NCBI GenBank assembly: GCA_009838975.1
Contig: VXQO01000013.1
Span: 1 to 34,868 of the forward strand
DNA from: Gemmatimonadota bacterium
GTDB taxonomy: Bacteria; Gemmatimonadota; Gemmatimonadetes; Longimicrobiales; Gaopeijiaceae
Direction of reading: 5' to 3'
Length of the DNA stretch: 34,868 bases
Every line of letters starts with the position of its first letter. Positions within the stretch are counted from its first letter, which is position 1. Shown piece by piece: positions 8,017-17,265 of the stretch. A model generated the notes under the pieces. The model did no database searches. It worked only from the letters and a program-made list of their open reading frames with translations, and was not told where the DNA came from. The position numbers were made by a program, and so were the translations under genes.

Positions 8017-10449
8017 CTAGCGCCTCGGCCCGAGGTTCGGCGCGAGCGTCTCGATCCCGGCGGCGGCGCGGGACGCGGTTTCCTCGATCAGCGCGGCGAG
8101 CGCATCGAAATCGTCCACCCCGCAGATGCCGGCGATCGTCGCCCTGGCTCCGGCGGGCGCCGATTCGGCCTCGAACCCGTCGTCCGCGACAAGCCGCAGC
8201 GCGCCGCGGAGTTTCCGCCACAGCGCCGCCGCCGCCACGAGCCGCTCGGCGGCATCCTCGGTGATCAATCCACGATCGCCTGCCGTCCGGAAGGTGCGCT
8301 CCGCGTTGCCCTCGGGAGGTGCCGCCGCATCGCCGTTGGGCGCCAGGCGCAGGAACAGCGCGGCTCGCTCGATGTCCCGAAGACCGCCTCGCATCGTGGT
8401 GATCGACTGCAGGCCCCGTAGGCCGGGTTCGACGGCACGCTCTCCGCGCTCGCGCAATTCAGCCAGCAGCATCTCGCGAGCCGAACGTGTGCCCAACGCC
8501 TCGCGCAGCTCTCCGGAGACCCGTTCCGCAACGTTCTCGTCGCCCGATCCCCACACGCATCTGGCCCGCGACAGAGCCAGCGGATCCAGTCCCGAATCGG
8601 GGTTGCGGAGTTGTTCGGCAAATGCGTCGAGCGGCTGGATCTCGCCCGCCCCTCCACGCGCGAACGATTGGTGCGACAGCAGCAGGTTGTTGCGGGTCAG
8701 CGCGCGCAGCGCCTTCCGGAAGCGGCCGCACAGTTTCCGATAGTGCCTGGCCGGGGTGCCGTCGTACACGAACCGGATGTCGAGCGTCTCGCCCGGCATG
8801 GCTTCTCCGCTCGCCAGGGGCCCCTGCACGACGACCGCCACGCCGCCGCTGCCTCGCGGCACGCCGCGATCGGCGAAGTCCTCCTCCACCGCGGATAGCG
8901 CGCTGACGATGGAGGCCTCCGTGAGGCGCGACAATGCCGTCGCCGCCTCGCCGATCGACAGGCTGCCGCGCATCGTGTGCATGGCGATCTGGAAGACCTT
9001 GCCATTCGACCACTCACGCGCCGCGTCCACCGCCTCGCCGGCGTCCTGCACGTGAATGTCGGCGAGCTGAGCCTTCATCTCCGCCAGGCTGAGTTCGTGA
9101 GTCCAGTACAGGCGCGCCAACCCGCACCGGGCAATCGCCTCGGATTCCGGGTCCGGCAGGAATCCCTCCGGGAGTTCCAGATCCGTGAACTCCCTCTCCC
9201 TGAGCATGTCGAGCAACGCCGGGTTGCGGTTGATCCATCCGGCGATGCGAGGGGCTGCGGCGTGAATCTCGGCGATCGCGTCGAACGCGTCGGGGCGCGC
9301 CGCGAACGCCCGGCTGTCATAGGCGCTCCAGTCCTTGACGTCGGGATAGAACTGCGCCCGCTGAAGATCGAGCAGGGGGTCGATGGTCTTGAACCACCGC
9401 TTGGGGAAGAGCGCCAGGCCGTTCATCTGAATGTAGCTGCCCGGCAGCTGCGGCGAGGCGGTCTCGCCGTGATGCTGAAGCAGCGGATAGCGCCGGCTCG
9501 ACGTGTGGTGGTCGGCATGCCGCTGCATGTTGTAGTACAGCCAGTTGGTGAACTTGTAGGCGGCGCTCCAGGCGTGCCGGGGCTTGACGGGCTCGAACCG
9601 CCCGGCGGGCGTGAGGACCCGTCGCAACCCGTAGTGCTGCACATAGTTGCTGATCTTCATCGAGAATACGACGTTGCCGCACAGAACCACGAAGACCAGG
9701 GCCGCCCACGGACCGCCCATCCAGAGTATGATCCCGTACCAGAAGATGAGCTGCACGGCGTAGCGCCAGAACGCGTTCGAATGGTGCCATACCGGCAGTT
9801 GGCGACGTGTGAGGCGGCGGCGTTCGAACCGCCAGGCCCCCAACACGTTGTTCGCCACCTCCGCGGGCAGATACCGCCAGAAGCTCAGACCCTTCGGAGA
9901 GGACCCCGGGTCCCGGGGCGTGCACACCCACGGATGATGAATGTACACGTGCTCGGTCGCATAGTGCGGGTAGGAGACGGAAGCCAGCAGGAACTCGCCG
10001 AGGCGACGCTCCCAGAGAGCGCGGCGGTGGACCAGCTCGTGGCCGACGATGAAGACGGTCTGTCCCACCATCGTGAGAATCACGGCCACGCACCAGACTT
10101 CCCACAGGGCCAGATGATCGGCAACCAGTGCCTGCCAAAGCGCGAAGACGAACGTGGCCGGCCAGAGCACCGCCCATAGCCAGAGCGAGAGCTTATACAG
10201 AAACAACTGGCTCTCGCTGGTGGTGGCCGGATCCATGTTCCGCTCCTCCAGGCCGAATATCCTGTCGAAGCGGTCCGCGAGCGCGTAGAAGACCAGCGGC
10301 ACCGCGATCCACCAGCCGCCGTATATCGCGGCGCATGCGACGAGCGGAAAGATCGCGAGGGGCGCGAAGTGCGGGAGCGCATTCGCAACGGAAGCCTCGA
10401 CGATCCTCCGTTCCATGGCCACAGGGAGACTGGTACTGTGTGCATCCAT
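8017..10449 (-). CDS. AlkB-like membrane diiron hydroxylase fused to a degenerate GlnE-like adenylyltransferase domain
   Basis: The 810-residue start at 10449 has GAGGTG six bases upstream; an in-frame ATG at 10500 is possible. Residues 1 to about 390 form a membrane hydroxylase with hydrophobic segments and the AlkB histidine boxes: HELVHRR (137-143), EHVYIHH (166-172), a QHYG box and HADHHTSSRRY (311-321). This is typical of alkane 1-monooxygenase. From about 450 to the end the sequence follows glutamine synthetase adenylyltransferase (GlnE): a helical lead-in, a strand LDIRFVYD (556-563) where GlnE has a DxD-bearing SDLDL, a GGLRDIE motif around D692 matching GGIVDIE, and a helical tail GLITEDAAERL. 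The second catalytic acid is Arg, and the MRLRPSG loop is not recognisable, so nucleotidyl transfer is probably lost. I infer a regulatory or structural role. The gene converges with the RiPP operon, leaving a 6-bp gap. Confidence 0.85.
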   Translation of the reverse strand: MDAHSTSLPVAMERRIVEASVANALPHFAPLAIFPLVACAAIYGGWWIAVPLVFYALADRFDRIFGLEERNMDPATTSESQLFLYKLSLWLWAVLWPATFVFALWQALVADHLALWEVWCVAVILTMVGQTVFIVGHELVHRRALWERRLGEFLLASVSYPHYATEHVYIHHPWVCTPRDPGSSPKGLSFWRYLPAEVANNVLGAWRFERRRLTRRQLPVWHHSNAFWRYAVQLIFWYGIILWMGGPWAALVFVVLCGNVVFSMKISNYVQHYGLRRVLTPAGRFEPVKPRHAWSAAYKFTNWLYYNMQRHADHHTSSRRYPLLQHHGETASPQLPGSYIQMNGLALFPKRWFKTIDPLLDLQRAQFYPDVKDWSAYDSRAFAARPDAFDAIAEIHAAAPRIAGWINRNPALLDMLREREFTDLELPEGFLPDPESEAIARCGLARLYWTHELSLAEMKAQLADIHVQDAGEAVDAAREWSNGKVFQIAMHTMRGSLSIGEAATALSRLTEASIVSALSAVEEDFADRGVPRGSGGVAVVVQGPLASGEAMPGETLDIRFVYDGTPARHYRKLCGRFRKALRALTRNNLLLSHQSFARGGAGEIQPLDAFAEQLRNPDSGLDPLALSRARCVWGSGDENVAERVSGELREALGTRSAREMLLAELRERGERAVEPGLRGLQSITTMRGGLRDIERAALFLRLAPNGDAAAPPEGNAERTFRTAGDRGLITEDAAERLVAAAALWRKLRGALRLVADDGFEAESAPAGARATIAGICGVDDFDALAALIEETASRAAAGIETLAPNLGPRR

Positions 10450-10678
10450 CGTGGACACCTCGGCCTGGACGATAACGCTCCTCGCACATCCCGATCCCAA
10501 CGTATTCTTGCCCGACGCTTCCCGCCGGTCAAGTCACCGGCACACACTCGCCGACGCATCCTCCTGGCCGTCCGATCGAGAACTCGATGCTGGACCGCGA
10601 CGACGGCCACCCGCATTTTTCGTGTCATGAAGGCTGCCGGGCCGCGTCCGGTTCGCACCCCCGCACGGGAAGAGCGCA
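10450..10678. other. Divergent intergenic region between the AlkB fusion and the hydroxylase-thrBC operon
   Basis: These 229 bases must hold promoters for both directions. I see good Shine-Dalgarno sequences next to each start but no convincing -35/-10 pair on either strand. Small open frames here look like chance. Confidence 0.5.
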
Positions 10679-11485
10679 ATGATAGACTCGCTCACCACAT
10701 TCAAGCCGGTCGTGGCCACGGTCGCGCTCGCTTTCATGTGGCTCGTCGAGGGGCTCGTTCCGATGTTCGAAGGGCGCCGCGAACGGGCCCGGCACGATGT
10801 CTCGAACGTGGCGCTCGGCGTGCTCAATGCGGCGGTCGCTTCGCTGCTCTTCGCCGGAGCGATCCTGGTCGCGACCGAGTGGGCTCGCGGGAATTCCTTC
10901 GGCGTGCTGAACTGGCTCGGTCTGGGGGGTGTGTGGGCCTACGCACTCGGCTTTGTTCTCCTTGACCTCTGGCAGTACCTCTGGCACCGGCTTAACCACG
11001 CGGTCCCCTTCCTGTGGCGCTTCCACGCGGTGCATCACGCGGATCGCGAACTCAGCGCCAGTTCCGGGCTGCGTTTCCACACGGGCGAGATCGTGCTCTC
11101 GTCGGTCGCGCGGCTGGCCGTGCTGCCTTTGTTGGGGATGACGGTCGGGCAGGTGCTGTTGTACGAGGCCGTGCTGCTGCCGGTGATCCTCTTTCATCAC
11201 GGCAACGTGGGCGTGCCGGCCGGTGCGGACCGGTGGCTGCGATGGCTTATCGTCACGCCGTGGATGCACTGGGTACACCACTCGGACTACCAGCCGGAGA
11301 CCGATTCCAATTTCTCCAGCGTCTTTTCGTTCTGGGACCGGATCTTCGGGAGCTTCCGCCTGGTCGCGGATCCGCGGGCGCTGACGCTGGGGCTGGAGGA
11401 CATGGAGCGCCGGGACTGGGCCACACTGCCGGGGATGGTGGCGATGCCGTTCACGCGGCGGCACGGGCGTCGGCGGGAGCGCTGA
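10679..11485 (+). CDS. Sterol desaturase / fatty acid hydroxylase family membrane protein
   Basis: The 268-residue protein has several hydrophobic segments and the eight-His pattern of the sterol desaturase/fatty acid hydroxylase family: HRLNH (about 104-108), HAVHH (about 117-121), a single His in the loop following FHHGN, and HWVHH (about 199-203). These ligate a diiron centre at the membrane face and hydroxylate or desaturate lipids. The start has a GGGAAGAG Shine-Dalgarno. The stop lies one base before thrB, so it is probably co-transcribed with thrB and thrC, though no functional link to threonine synthesis is evident. The substrate cannot be told from sequence. Confidence 0.9.
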   Translation: MIDSLTTFKPVVATVALAFMWLVEGLVPMFEGRRERARHDVSNVALGVLNAAVASLLFAGAILVATEWARGNSFGVLNWLGLGGVWAYALGFVLLDLWQYLWHRLNHAVPFLWRFHAVHHADRELSASSGLRFHTGEIVLSSVARLAVLPLLGMTVGQVLLYEAVLLPVILFHHGNVGVPAGADRWLRWLIVTPWMHWVHHSDYQPETDSNFSSVFSFWDRIFGSFRLVADPRALTLGLEDMERRDWATLPGMVAMPFTRRHGRRRER

Positions 11486-11486
11486 C

Positions 11487-12458
11487 ATGCCCGATCGGGA
11501 CGCTCTCCCCCACACGGTTCGCGTCTTTGCCCCGGCGTCGGTTTCGAATCTCGGCTGCGGTTTCGACATCTTCGGGATGGCGCTCGAGGGGATCGGCGAC
11601 GAAGTCGTCGTGCGCGCCGTGGAAGGGACCGGGATCGTCTCGGTCACGGTGTCCGGCGACGCCGGGCGAGTGCCGACCGACCCCGCCCGCAACGCGGCCG
11701 CGCTGGCCGTGGATGGCGTGCTCAACCGCCTGGAGTCGGCGGCGGGTGTTGCGATCCAGGTCCGCAAGGGAATCCCCATGGCGTCCGGGCTCGGCGGCAG
11801 TGCGGCGAGCGCGGTCGCGGGCGCCGTGGCCGCCGACGCGCTGCTCGGCGGCAATCTCGACCGGACCGCGCTGCTGGAATGCGCCATGATCGGGGAGCGC
11901 AAGGGATCCGGCGCCAATCACGCGGACAATGCCGCGCCATCGCTGATCGGTGGCTTCGTCCTGGTGCTTCCGGGGACGCCCCCACAGATGGTGCAGTTGC
12001 CGACCCCCGACGACCTGGTGGTCGCCGTTGCGCACCCCCACATGGAGGTCGAAACGCGACAGGCGCGGATGATCCTGGGCCACACCATCCCGCTCATGGC
12101 GGGCGTCCAGCAATGGGGGAACGCGGCCGGGATGGTAGCCGGGTTGTTCCGAGGCGACTGGGAGCTGATCGCGCGGTGCCTCTGCGATGCGGTGGCTGAA
12201 CCCGTGCGGGGGAAGCTGGTACCCGGATTCGAAAGGGTGAGGGCGAGCGCGGTGGAAGCGGGAGCTATCGGGGCCGGGCTCTCGGGTTCGGGTCCGTCGG
12301 TCTTTGCGTTGTGTCGGGGGCGGGACCCTGCGGAGAGGGTCGTGACCGCGATGGCAGAAGCGTTTCGCGACGAGGCCGGTGTCGAATCCGACACGGTGAT
12401 TTCTGCCGCTCGCGCGGCGGGTGCACGTATCCTGGATCTGAGGATCGGCACCCGCTAG
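11487..12458 (+). CDS. thrB: Homoserine kinase
   Basis: This 323-residue GHMP kinase phosphorylates L-homoserine with ATP, the step before threonine synthase. The N-terminus APASVSNLGCGFD is the typical homoserine kinase opening, and the ATP-binding loop is PMASGLGGSAAS (97-108). The C-terminal GLSGSGPSVFAL motif is also present. Length is normal for the family. ATG 11487 is one base after the hydroxylase stop, and thrC begins seven bases after the thrB stop. All expected motifs are intact. Confidence 0.96.
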   Translation: MPDRDALPHTVRVFAPASVSNLGCGFDIFGMALEGIGDEVVVRAVEGTGIVSVTVSGDAGRVPTDPARNAAALAVDGVLNRLESAAGVAIQVRKGIPMASGLGGSAASAVAGAVAADALLGGNLDRTALLECAMIGERKGSGANHADNAAPSLIGGFVLVLPGTPPQMVQLPTPDDLVVAVAHPHMEVETRQARMILGHTIPLMAGVQQWGNAAGMVAGLFRGDWELIARCLCDAVAEPVRGKLVPGFERVRASAVEAGAIGAGLSGSGPSVFALCRGRDPAERVVTAMAEAFRDEAGVESDTVISAARAAGARILDLRIGTR

Positions 12459-12465
12459 CTCCCGC

Positions 12466-13816
12466 ATGCTGATCAGCACCCGCGAAGTCCCCGGAGGCAG
12501 GGAGTGGACCTTCCAGGAGGCCCTCTTTCTCGGCCAGGCCCCGGATGGAGGGCTCTTCGTCCCGGCAGCACTCCTACCCCTGCCGGACGGAGCTCGCGCG
12601 GTCCTGCCCACCCTCACCTTCGCCGAGCGGGCCTTCGTGGCCGCACGTCACTTCCTCGGCGACGAAATCAGGGACGACCTCCTCCGCGCGGTGGTTCACG
12701 ACGCGCTGAACTTCCCGGTTCCCCTGCGCGAAATCGAGCCCGGCATCCACATGCTGGAGCTCTTCCACGGCCCCACCCACGCGTTCAAGGATGTGGGCGC
12801 GCGTTTCATGGCTCGCATGATGTCCGCGCTACGTGACGACGACTCGCCCCCGGTTACGATCCTCACGGCCACCTCCGGCGACACCGGCGGCGCCGTGGCC
12901 CACGCCTTTCACCGCCTGCCGGGCGTACACGTGGGGGTTCTATACCCCCTGGGCAAGGTCAGCCACCGGCAGGAAGCCCAGTTCGCCGCGCTGGGCGGCA
13001 ACGTCACGGCGGTGGCCGTCCGCGGCACCTTCGACGACTGCCAGCGTCTGGCCCGCCAGGCGTTCGCCGATCCGGCCCTGACCGCCGCGCTCTCCCTCAC
13101 CTCGGCCAACTCGATCAACATCGGCCGCCTTCTGCCGCAGACCTTCTACTACATTCACGCCCTGACCGAACTCGCGCAGGAGTCACCGGACAGCGAACTG
13201 GTGGTTTCGGTTCCTTCGGGGAACTTCGGCAACCTCACGGCCGGCCTGATCGCGCGCCGCGCGCTCGGAATGTCCCTCGCGCGCTTCGTCGCCGCGACCA
13301 ACGAGAACTCCGTCGTCCCGGAATACCTTGCCGGCCACGGCTTCCACCCTCGCCCCTCCGTCGAGACGATCTCGAGCGCCATGGATGTAGGTGATCCCAG
13401 CAACTTCCGGCGGATTCTGCACCTCTTCGGGGGTGACGGCGGTCGCCCCGGAGACTCGGCGCGATACGGTCCTCAATCGGGCACGTTGCACTCGATTCTC
13501 ACCGGCTCATCCTGGACGGACTCCCACACCCCGCCACTGCATCCGCGACCTGTGGCAGCGTCGAGGGCTCGCGGTCGACCCGCACACGGCAGTTGGACTA
13601 CTCGGTCTGCGCCGAGAGATGAAGCGGTGGCCCGGTGCACGCGGCATTGTCCTGGCAACCGCCCACCCCGCGAAGTTCGCGGAGACGGTCGAGCCGCTGA
13701 TCGGGGAGACGCTGCCGATCCCGCCAGGGATTGCGCGGGTAATGGACCGGCCTGCGAGGTCGATCGAGATTGCGGCGGAACTGGACGCATTGCGCGAGGT
13801 TCTGACCCGTGGGTAG
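12466..13816 (+). pseudogene. thrC: Threonine synthase with a +1 frameshift
   Basis: The protein follows threonine synthase from ATG 12466 through the PLP lysine (HAFKDVG, K108), the phosphate-binding segment (ATSGDTGGAVAH) and MDVGDPSNF, and then loses homology. In frame 1, GSSWTDSHT is followed by unrelated sequence running to 13851. In frame 2, RHCIRDLWQRRG and DPHTAVGLLGL continue the threonine synthase C-terminus to a TAG at 13814-13816. Removing one C from the CCCC run at 13529-13532 joins the two halves into a 449-residue protein of normal length. The stretch between FGGD and GSSWTD is longer than usual and could hide a further compensating lesion. This is either a real recent mutation or a sequencing error in a homopolymer. 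The rest of the gene is well preserved, so the lesion is recent if real. Confidence 0.9.
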
Positions 13817-13858
13817 GCGCCCGGAATTCGTCACGGATCCGCGAGAAGTAAACTCGCC

Positions 13859-13887
13859 TTGTCAAAATGTAATGTGTAATTTACAAT
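13859..13887 (+). promoter_or_regulatory. Sigma70-like promoter with embedded palindrome, upstream of the aminotransferase
   Basis: TTGTCA (13859-13864) and TACAAT (13882-13887) are separated by exactly 17 bases in a short AT-rich island between thrC and the aminotransferase. The spacer and -10 contain the palindrome TGTAATTTACA (13875-13885), which could be a repressor site covering the -10. The expected transcript start is near 13894, about 28 bases before ATG 13922. Confidence 0.65.
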
Positions 13888-13921
13888 CCGCCCTGTCCCG
13901 TGTCCCTTGGCAAGCGAGCCC

Positions 13922-14821
13922 ATGCTCCAACGCTTCGACGAACGCAACCGCGACCTGATCGTCAACGTCAACGGTAAGCTGTCCCACCGCGACGAGGCGG
14001 GCGTAAGTCCCTTCGATTCGGTGGTCCAGGGAGGAGACGCCGTCTGGGAGGGACTCCGCCTCTACGACGGCCGCATCTTCAAGCTCGAAGAACACCTCGC
14101 GCGGCTCCGCTCTTCCGCCCTCGCACTCGCCTTCAGCGACATCCCGACCAACGACGAGATCATCGCCGAGATCCGGCGCACCCTGGCCGCCAACGACATG
14201 CGCGACGGCGTCCACATCCGCCTGACCCTTACGCGCGGCGTCAAGTATACCAGCGGCATGGACCCCCGCCTCAACCGCGCCGGCCCCACCCTCATCATCC
14301 TGGCCGAGCACAAGGCCCCGGTCTACGACCGCTCGGGCCTGCGCCTCGTCACGAGCTCGCTGCGTCGATTCGCTCCCGACGCGCTCGACCCCAAGATCCA
14401 CCACGCCAACCTGCTCCAGTCCATCCTCGCCAAGATCGAGGCCAACGCGGCCGGTGCCGACGACGCGCTCATGCTGGACCCGCGGGGCTTCATCGCCGAG
14501 ACCAACGCGACCAACTTCTTCATCGTGACCGGCGGCGGCGTCATGACCGGCCACGCGGTCGCCTGTCCCGAAGGCATCACGCGTGGGATCGTGCTCGAAC
14601 TCTGCGAGCGCAACGCCATTCCCCACCGGGTCAAGGACCTGTCGCTGACCGAGGCCTACCGGGCCGAGGAAGCCTTCTGCACGGGAACGATGGGCGAACT
14701 GGCCGCCGTGACCGAGATCGACGGGCGCACGATCGCCGACGGCCGGCCCGGGCCCATGACCGCACGCCTCAGTGATCTCTTCCGGGATTTGACGGAGAGC
14801 TCCGGCACCCGGATCCAGTAG
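13922..14821 (+). CDS. Class IV PLP aminotransferase (branched-chain or D-amino-acid type)
   Basis: The 299-residue protein is a fold-type IV aminotransferase. The PLP lysine is in DPKIHHANLL (about K158), and the family signatures ETNATNFFIV and CPEGITRGIVLEL are present, as is the N-terminal GDAVWEGLRLYDGRIFKLEEH. It resembles branched-chain amino acid aminotransferases (IlvE-like), but the class also contains D-alanine aminotransferases and aminodeoxychorismate lyases, so the substrate is not certain. ATG 13922 is preferred because it fits the alignment start; an in-frame TTG at 13907 would add five residues. It has its own likely promoter and is separate from the thr genes, although threonine feeds isoleucine synthesis, which would fit an IlvE role. 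Confidence 0.88.
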   Translation: MLQRFDERNRDLIVNVNGKLSHRDEAGVSPFDSVVQGGDAVWEGLRLYDGRIFKLEEHLARLRSSALALAFSDIPTNDEIIAEIRRTLAANDMRDGVHIRLTLTRGVKYTSGMDPRLNRAGPTLIILAEHKAPVYDRSGLRLVTSSLRRFAPDALDPKIHHANLLQSILAKIEANAAGADDALMLDPRGFIAETNATNFFIVTGGGVMTGHAVACPEGITRGIVLELCERNAIPHRVKDLSLTEAYRAEEAFCTGTMGELAAVTEIDGRTIADGRPGPMTARLSDLFRDLTESSGTRIQ

Positions 14822-15147
14822 CCGCCAACCGTCCCCGGATAGCAGGGCCGCGGCGTCCAGGTAGTTCCAGGAACCCGTGTGGGCGCTAGTTCAGGATAGA
14901 TAATAAGTTGAACCATGAGCAGGACGGGTCTCGCACGGGACACACACTACACCGGTGCTGACCGCGTTGGTTCCGGGGGCGAAGGAATGACCGAGTGCCT
15001 CGCGCGGCCGGCTCCCTTCCCCTTGGCGCGGCTGCCGCCCAGAGAGCCCGGCCATTGTCTTGCGGCTCACCGCCACGCATGGCCACCTTGCGGTTCATGC
15101 CCGAGAGCGATGCGGCCACCACGCCGCACCAGGAGCCGGAGCCAGCC
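14822..15147. other. Intergenic region before the prolyl oligopeptidase
   Basis: These 326 bases contain an AT-rich patch with a -10-like GATAAT at 14899-14904 but no matching -35. An in-frame extension of the downstream gene reaches back to 14995, but it is Ala/Arg/Pro-rich and lies before a clear export signal, so I treat it as untranslated. No RNA structure is recognised. Confidence 0.4.
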
Positions 15148-17265
15148 ATGCCGTACCGATCCCTCGCCTTTGTCGCCGCTGCGCTGCTCGCCGGCGCCGC
15201 CTGCTCGGCGTATCCGCCCCCGCCCGACACGCGGCGCGATCCGGTGGTCGACACGCTGCACGGCGTCGCCATCACCGACGACTACCGCTGGCTCGAGGAC
15301 CAGGACAGCCCCGATACGCGGGCGTGGATCGCCGAGCAGAACGCCTACGCCGAGCGGATCGTGGGCGACACCCCGCTGCGGCAGGCGCTGGAGTCCCGGC
15401 TGCGCGAACTCATGAACGTGCAGGGGGCGCTGTTCCCACGCCGTGCGGGCGACTACGAGTACCTCACCTTCCGCAGGCCCGACCGCGAGGTAGCCGCCAT
15501 CTACCGCCGGTCCGCACCCGACGAGCCCCAGCGCGACCCGATCGACCCGGGCGGCGACTTAGAGATGGTCATCGACCCGCTCGACATCCACCCGGACGGC
15601 ACGACGAGCGTGAGCATCCGCGACTTCTCGCCGGACGGCAGCCTCATGATGTACGCGATCCGGGACGGCGGGCAGGACGAGGTCCAGATCCGGATCCGCG
15701 ACCTCACCACCGGCGAGGATCTGCCCGACCGCCTGCCGAACTTCCTGTACGGGTCGACCTTCTTCGACCCGGAAGGCACGGGCTTCTACTACACGCCGAG
15801 GTCGCGGGAATCCGGTCCCAGGGTGCGGCACCACACCCTCGGCGCCGATTTCGCCGACGACATCGAGCTGTTCGGCGAGGGGCACGGGCCGGAGAAGTTC
15901 ATCAACACCGTGCAGGGCGGCGACGGGAGATACCTGGTCTACACGGTTCGGCACGGGTGGGCCCGCGCCGACGTCTACCTGCACGACCTGCGTTCCGGCG
16001 GCGGACCGGAGCCGCTCATCGTTGGCGCGCCGGCCCGCTTCGACCCGCGGTTCGTGCGCGGCGAGCTGTACCTGCTGACCAACGTGGACGCGCCCAACAA
16101 CCGCGTCATGGCGGTGGACCTGAACCGCACCGATCCCTCCAGCTGGCGCGAAGTGATCGCCGAGACCGACGACCTGCTGATGAGCTACCAGATCATCGGC
16201 GACGAGATCTACGCCAACTACCTGCACAACGTGAGCAGCAGGATCGTGCGCTACGATCTGGACGGGACACGGACGGGGGAAATCCCCCTTCCCGAATACC
16301 ACACGGCGACGCTGCGCCAGTGGGGTGAAGGGGCGGGATTGCTCACCCTCACATCCCCGGTCACACCCTCCCATATCGTCCGGATCGATCTGGGGACGAT
16401 GGAGACCGAGCCGTGGCTCCCGTCGGCAGTGCCCTTCGACGGGGCGGGCTACGAGGTGAAGCAGGTGTGGTACACGTCGGCGGACGGCACGGTGGCGCCG
16501 ATGTACGTGGCGCATCGGCGGGGGTACGAACCGGACGGCGACACACCGACGCTGCTGTACGGGTACGGCGGCTTCAACTCCAGCCAGACGCCGCGCTTCA
16601 ATACGGGCGCCGCAGCCTGGATGGAACAGGGAGGCGTCTATGCGGTGGCGACGCTCCGCGGCGGCGGCGAGTTCGGCGAGACCTGGCACCGGGCCGGCAT
16701 GCTCGAGAACAAGCCGAATGTTTTCGACGACTTCATCGCGGCGGCCGAGTGGCTGATCGACAACGGCTACACGAACCCGGACCGCCTCGCGATCCGCGGC
16801 GTCAGCAACGGCGGGCTGCTCGTCGGCGCGGCGCTGACCAAGCGGCCCGACCTCTACCGCGCAGTCTTCTGCGGCCTGCCCGATCTCGACATGGTTCGCT
16901 TCTACCAATTCACCGACTCGAACAACATGCCCGCGCTGCTCGAGTACGGGAACGCGGCCGTCAAGGAGGAGTTCGACGTGCTGCGGACGTTTTCGCCATA
17001 CCAGAATGTGCGCGATGGCGTGGCCTACCCGGCGGTGATGCTGACGCAGGGCGATCTCGATACGCGCGTGCCGCCGCTGCAGGCGCGGAAGATGACGGCC
17101 AGGCTGCAGGCGGCCACCAGCTCCGGGCTGCCGGTGATCCTCGACTACGATCCGCGCACCGGGCACGCGGGCGGGCGGACGTTCAGCAGGAACGTGCGGA
17201 ATTCTGCGATGGAGCTGGCCTTCCTGCTGGGCCAGCTTGGCGTGGAAGGAGAGGTGGTCCAATGA
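15148..17265 (+). CDS. Secreted prolyl oligopeptidase family serine peptidase (S9A)
   Basis: The 705-residue protein begins with a hydrophobic export signal ending in a lipoprotein-like AGAAC (Cys around 17), so it is probably secreted or lipid-anchored. The mature part opens with DYRWLEDQDSPDTRAWI, typical of the beta-propeller N-terminus of prolyl oligopeptidases. The catalytic domain has the nucleophile GVSNGG (S553), the acid in GDLDTRVPP (about D638) and the His in TGHAGG (H673). The preceding DDFIAAAEWLIDNGY is also characteristic. Family members cleave short peptides after proline. The stop overlaps the next ATG by four bases, so the two secreted hydrolases are coupled. Start 15148 is chosen because it places the signal peptide at the N-terminus. 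Confidence 0.93.
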   Translation: MPYRSLAFVAAALLAGAACSAYPPPPDTRRDPVVDTLHGVAITDDYRWLEDQDSPDTRAWIAEQNAYAERIVGDTPLRQALESRLRELMNVQGALFPRRAGDYEYLTFRRPDREVAAIYRRSAPDEPQRDPIDPGGDLEMVIDPLDIHPDGTTSVSIRDFSPDGSLMMYAIRDGGQDEVQIRIRDLTTGEDLPDRLPNFLYGSTFFDPEGTGFYYTPRSRESGPRVRHHTLGADFADDIELFGEGHGPEKFINTVQGGDGRYLVYTVRHGWARADVYLHDLRSGGGPEPLIVGAPARFDPRFVRGELYLLTNVDAPNNRVMAVDLNRTDPSSWREVIAETDDLLMSYQIIGDEIYANYLHNVSSRIVRYDLDGTRTGEIPLPEYHTATLRQWGEGAGLLTLTSPVTPSHIVRIDLGTMETEPWLPSAVPFDGAGYEVKQVWYTSADGTVAPMYVAHRRGYEPDGDTPTLLYGYGGFNSSQTPRFNTGAAAWMEQGGVYAVATLRGGGEFGETWHRAGMLENKPNVFDDFIAAAEWLIDNGYTNPDRLAIRGVSNGGLLVGAALTKRPDLYRAVFCGLPDLDMVRFYQFTDSNNMPALLEYGNAAVKEEFDVLRTFSPYQNVRDGVAYPAVMLTQGDLDTRVPPLQARKMTARLQAATSSGLPVILDYDPRTGHAGGRTFSRNVRNSAMELAFLLGQLGVEGEVVQ

